Part shown: one piece after another, positions 7,926 to 10,654 of the stretch
How positions within the stretch are numbered: the stretch's first letter is position 1
Layout: each line of letters begins with the position of its first letter
Origin: Candidatus Zixiibacteriota bacterium
GTDB lineage: Bacteria; Zixibacteria; MSB-5A5; WJJR01
Reading direction: 5' to 3'
Assembly (NCBI GenBank): GCA_020058315.1
Contig: JAGVEK010000511.1
Span: forward strand, 1-10,654
DNA: 10,654 nucleotides
Translations under genes and position numbers: made by a program
The notes under the pieces: model-generated
Databases searched by the model: none
Seen by the model: the letters and a program-made list of their open reading frames with translations, nothing else
Told to the model about the DNA's origin: nothing

Positions 7926-9773
7926 ATGCCAGGACCATTATCCATGCTTCAAGACTTGACCCTGTACGAGGGAGTCGATGTCGAGTTCAAGGCTGCCAAG
8001 GGAGGGCTTCCGCGTGACCTGTGGGAGACCTACAGTGCTTTCGCCAATACCGACGGTGGCACCATTTGGCTCGGCATTACCCAGGGCGAAACGGCGCTGG
8101 ACATGCACGGCGTCGAAAATGCCGAAAAGCTGGTGTCGGATTTCTGGAACACGATCAACAATCGTGGGAAAGTCTGCTTGAACCTGCTCACCAATGACCT
8201 CCTTGAGATCGTCCCGATTGAAGGATCGCCGCGTAAGCTGATTCGAATTCGTGTGCCGCGTGCGGGGCGACGCGAACGGCCGGTCTTCCTGGGCAGCGAT
8301 CCTTTTCGAGGTACTTATCGCCGCAACTTTGAGGGCGATTATTTGTGCCGCGACGACGAGGTGCGGCGCATGTTCGCCGATCAGTCGGAAGAACCTGCGG
8401 ATAGCCGGCTGCTGATCGGCTTTGGCTGGGATGACTTGCATAGCGAGTCGATCAAGCAATTCCGCAATCGATTTTCGTCCCGGGCATCCGAGCATCCCTG
8501 GCTTGCTGAAAGTGATTCGGCATTGCTTGAAAAGCTGGGTGGCTGGCGACGAGACCGGAGTACTGGCCAGGAAGGGTTGACGCTGGCGGGGCTGTTGATG
8601 TTTGGTCGAGGCCAGGCGATCACAGCGGCCGAGGCGGTGCCTGGTTTCCAGCTCGACTACCGCGAGCGCCTGTCGGATGACCCGGCGGTGCGGTGGACAG
8701 ACCGGTTGACCTTGGACGGCATGTGGGAAGGTAACCTGTTTCAGTTTTATCAGCGTGTCATGGTGCGTCTCGCCGAAGGGCTGCGCACACCTTTTCAGCG
8801 TGACCAGGCGGGTTACAGAAAAGCCGAAACGCCCGTACATGAGGCTCTGCAGGAGGCCTTGGTCAATGCCTTGGTGCATGCGGATTACAGCGGTCAGGGC
8901 GGCATTGTTATCGACCGCTTCGCGGATCGGATTGAGATTTCAAATCCGGGGACGCTGTTGCTTTCTCGTGAGCAGATTCTGCGCGGTGGCGTGAGCGAGT
9001 GCCGCAACAAATCGCTCCAGCGAATGTTCCAGATGCTGGGTGTCGGCGACAAGGCCGGCTCGGGAATCGACAAGATTCGTTCTGGTTGGGCTTCTCAGCA
9101 CTGGCGCTCGCCGGGCATTCAGGAAACCCTGCGGCCAGATCGGGTGATGTTGGTATTGTCCATGGTCAGTATGCTTCCCCAACCTACTGTTGATGGCTTG
9201 CGCCAAAGATTTGGCCCGGCCTTCGGCAAGCTCAAGGTCGATGAAGTCCAGGCATTGGTGACGGCTGACCTTGAAGGTGAAGTGTCGAATCAGCGCTTGC
9301 AGGAAATGTCATCGAGCCATCCTGTGGATATCACCAAGGTTTTGCAGGGGTTGGTGCGGAAGGGGATGCTGGAACCATCAGGAACCGGCCGGGGCACCCG
9401 TTATCGCCTTGTGTCAGGAGACTCCTTACATAAGGCCGAGGACTCCTCACATAAGGACTCCGACTCCTTACACAAGACAGGCGACTCCTTACATTGGGTG
9501 GCAACTACGGTCACCGACGAAATGCGCGCCACTGCTGAGCCCGCGCGGCAGTCTTCCCGCATTGCCCCGGCAAAACTGGAGCAGATACTGGTGTCCCTGT
9601 GCTCGGGTCAGTTTGTGCCTTTGGATCTGCTTGCCGAGGCGGTAAATCGCAACGCAGACGGGCTCCGTAACCGCTATCTGACGCCGCTCGTCAGGCAGGG
9701 GCGGTTGCGGTTGCGGTTCCCGGATCGGAAAAACCGGCCGGACCAGGCCTATCTCGCGGTAGGCGATAAATGA
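7926..9773 (+). CDS. AlbA_2 (Schlafen-type) DNA-binding / GHKL-ATPase protein with winged-helix tail
   Basis: The 615-residue protein begins 18 bp after the RT gene. Residues about 14-130 form an AlbA_2 domain: GVDVEFKAAKG at 16-26 and SAFANTDGGTIWLGI at 37-51 are its classic signatures. Residues about 300-390 form the divergent GHKL ATPase domain (AAA_4/HATPase_c_4), with an N-box EALVNALVHADY (310-321, N314), ISNPG (338-342) and GDKAGSGIDKI (374-384). Residues about 425-495 look like a winged helix (LQGLVRKGMLEPSGTGRGTRYRL). Residues 499-526 are four heptapeptides beginning DS(L/S)H, encoded by a 21-bp tandem repeat. A second winged-helix-like end follows (LLAEAVNRNADGLRNRYL). Such proteins are usually labelled transcriptional regulators or RecG-like ATP-binding proteins and are common in defence islands. 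A regulatory or nucleic-acid-sensing role is inferred. The stop overlaps the HNH gene start by four bases. Confidence 0.9.
   Translation: MPGPLSMLQDLTLYEGVDVEFKAAKGGLPRDLWETYSAFANTDGGTIWLGITQGETALDMHGVENAEKLVSDFWNTINNRGKVCLNLLTNDLLEIVPIEGSPRKLIRIRVPRAGRRERPVFLGSDPFRGTYRRNFEGDYLCRDDEVRRMFADQSEEPADSRLLIGFGWDDLHSESIKQFRNRFSSRASEHPWLAESDSALLEKLGGWRRDRSTGQEGLTLAGLLMFGRGQAITAAEAVPGFQLDYRERLSDDPAVRWTDRLTLDGMWEGNLFQFYQRVMVRLAEGLRTPFQRDQAGYRKAETPVHEALQEALVNALVHADYSGQGGIVIDRFADRIEISNPGTLLLSREQILRGGVSECRNKSLQRMFQMLGVGDKAGSGIDKIRSGWASQHWRSPGIQETLRPDRVMLVLSMVSMLPQPTVDGLRQRFGPAFGKLKVDEVQALVTADLEGEVSNQRLQEMSSSHPVDITKVLQGLVRKGMLEPSGTGRGTRYRLVSGDSLHKAEDSSHKDSDSLHKTGDSLHWVATTVTDEMRATAEPARQSSRIAPAKLEQILVSLCSGQFVPLDLLAEAVNRNADGLRNRYLTPLVRQGRLRLRFPDRKNRPDQAYLAVGDK
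9420..9503 (+). repeat. Four tandem 21-bp in-frame repeats
   Basis: Units begin at 9420, 9441, 9462 and 9483 with an exact 21-bp period. Each opens with a 15-base core close to GACTCCTTACATAAG followed by a variable 6 bases. The core differs at one base in unit 2 (TCA for TTA), at one base in unit 3 (CAC for CAT) and at its end in unit 4 (TGG for AAG). It encodes heptads DSLHKAE, DSSHKDS, DSLHKTG and DSLHWVA in the linker between the two winged-helix-like regions of the AlbA_2/ATPase protein. Because 21 is divisible by 3, copy-number change would alter linker length without a frameshift. Confidence 0.93.
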
Positions 9774-10531
9774 CTGCGCTTTCCGAACTGAAACTCCTGA
9801 CGCTGGCCCAGTTGGAGAAGGCTGCAATTGATTCCGGCTTTGACGTTGTTGGAGGTCTGGCGAGCAGCCTGATGTCGTTTCGCAGCAGTCAGTGCCCCCT
9901 GAAAATTTGGCTCGGCATTGTGGATACCCGTCCTGTAATCGGGCTTTCCATGGTGAATGTCGCCGCCGAGCTAAATCGCCTGGCTGTTCCCGCACCTTTG
10001 GCGATTGAAGGTTGTTTGGCGTGGACCACTGCCGCGGATTTCGTGGATCTGGACTACGTGCTTGGCCGCGCCTTCGCCCTTGCGCGGGCGCTACCCAATC
10101 AACTGCTCGAGTCGTGGAATCAGAAGGTTCAAACGCTTTCTGCCACCGAACGTGAATCGCTTGTCCGGCAACGAGTGGGGCAGGATTTGTTTCGCGATGG
10201 GCTCATAGCGCTCTGGGCAGGATGCTGCGCTATAACCGGATTGGATGAACCAGCGCTGCTGCGCGCCAGCCACGCCAAAGCGTGGAAGGATGCAAACGAC
10301 GCCGAGCGCCTCGACGTCTACAACGGCCTGCTACTCGCTGCGCATCTGGATGCCGCCTTTGACAAGGGGCTGATCACGGTTGATCAGGGCGGATATGTCA
10401 TTCCGAGCCCGGGGTTGTCGCAAATGTCACTTCAGGTGCTGGGCCTGACCGGCGATAAGCCGATCGTGCAATTGCGCTCCCAGCATCAGCCCTACATGGA
10501 TTGGCATCGGGAACATGTTTTTCGGAAATGA
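9770..10531 (+). CDS. HNH_2-family endonuclease
   Basis: The protein has 253 residues. The ATG overlaps the preceding stop (ATGA, 9770-9773), with a weak AGG six bases upstream, so translation is probably coupled to the AlbA_2/ATPase gene. Residues 152-158 (CCAITGL), then LLRASHAKAW (163-172, with H168), NGLLLAAHLDAAFDKGL (185-201, with N185 and H192) match the HNH_2 layout: a CxxTG turn, the AaHI-like first His, and the NGl.L....aFD.G block. The nuclease core appears complete. Residues 1 to about 130 are an N-terminal domain I do not recognise, with no transmembrane segment; it may bind DNA or a partner. It probably acts as a metal-dependent DNA nuclease, but whether its target is phage DNA, modified DNA or host DNA cannot be read from sequence. 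Confidence 0.88.
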   Translation: MTALSELKLLTLAQLEKAAIDSGFDVVGGLASSLMSFRSSQCPLKIWLGIVDTRPVIGLSMVNVAAELNRLAVPAPLAIEGCLAWTTAADFVDLDYVLGRAFALARALPNQLLESWNQKVQTLSATERESLVRQRVGQDLFRDGLIALWAGCCAITGLDEPALLRASHAKAWKDANDAERLDVYNGLLLAAHLDAAFDKGLITVDQGGYVIPSPGLSQMSLQVLGLTGDKPIVQLRSQHQPYMDWHREHVFRK

Positions 10532-10654
10532 TCGGTCAGAACAATGCTCGATGACTCGGCGCGCGTCAAGGTAGTTGTCGCCTCGGTCATGCAGCCAACG
10601 GTTGAATATGATCAGCACCCAAATGCGTCTTTATGATGGAGTCACGTTCGGGAT
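10532..10654. other. Terminal non-assigned segment after the HNH gene
   Basis: No recognisable protein, RNA gene or strong hairpin-plus-T-run terminator is seen in these 123 bases. A 30-codon frame (10544-10636, starting MLDDSARVK) has no clear ribosome binding site. Its stop overlaps an ATG at 10633 that stays open (MMESRSG) to the window edge. Either could be chance, or the start of the next gene. Confidence 0.5.

Noticed and set aside
7938..8879. 313-codon open frame on the minus strand
   Set aside because: It is antisense to the well-supported AlbA_2/GHKL gene and shows no domain of its own.
9420..9503. CRISPR-like array
   Set aside because: The 21-bp units have only 6-base variable parts and stay in the coding frame, so this is a protein repeat, not repeat-spacer DNA.
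10427..10618. 63-codon minus-strand frame covering the HNH 3' end and the tail segment
   Set aside because: About half is antisense to the HNH gene and no family is recognisable; a transposase remnant was considered but not supported.

Overview
The window is a GC-rich bacterial defence-type region, with all recognisable genes on the + strand. High GC, GC-rich codon use and protein style suggest a proteobacterium (gamma- or beta-), but no rRNA, tRNA or housekeeping gene is present to fix the taxon. Nothing here looks like ordinary metabolism.

Layout. (1) Positions 1-1925 hold the 3' part of a large Eco57I/type IIG-like adenine-DNA methyltransferase; its N-terminus and catalytic NPPY/W motif lie upstream of the window. 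(2) Positions 1939-3948 encode an SMC/Rad50-like coiled-coil ATPase with a P-loop and a non-standard Walker B region. (3) Positions 3945-7907 encode a 1320-residue reverse transcriptase fused to a C-terminal nitrilase (C-N hydrolase) domain, the architecture of class 1 UG/Abi defence reverse transcriptases (DRT type 1-like). Both active sites look intact. (4) Positions 7926-9773 encode an AlbA_2 (Schlafen-type) plus GHKL-ATPase protein carrying a 4 x 21-bp in-frame tandem repeat. (5) Positions 9770-10531 encode an HNH_2 endonuclease. The last 123 bases hold no recognisable gene.

Genes 1-3 are separated by 13 bp and a 4-bp ATGA overlap. Genes 3-4 are 18 bp apart with a good ribosome binding site, and genes 4-5 overlap by ATGA. 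The five probably form one transcript, or two adjoining translationally coupled modules: methyltransferase/ATPase/RT-nitrilase and AlbA_2-ATPase/HNH. The most interesting reading, which is inference, is a multi-component anti-phage system. In it, DNA modification or recognition (methyltransferase) and an SMC-like sensor would be tied to an RT-nitrilase effector, followed by a putative nucleotide-dependent regulator and a nuclease. Class 1 RT-nitrilases are known as defence proteins, but I cannot establish from sequence alone whether this exact five-gene arrangement has been described.
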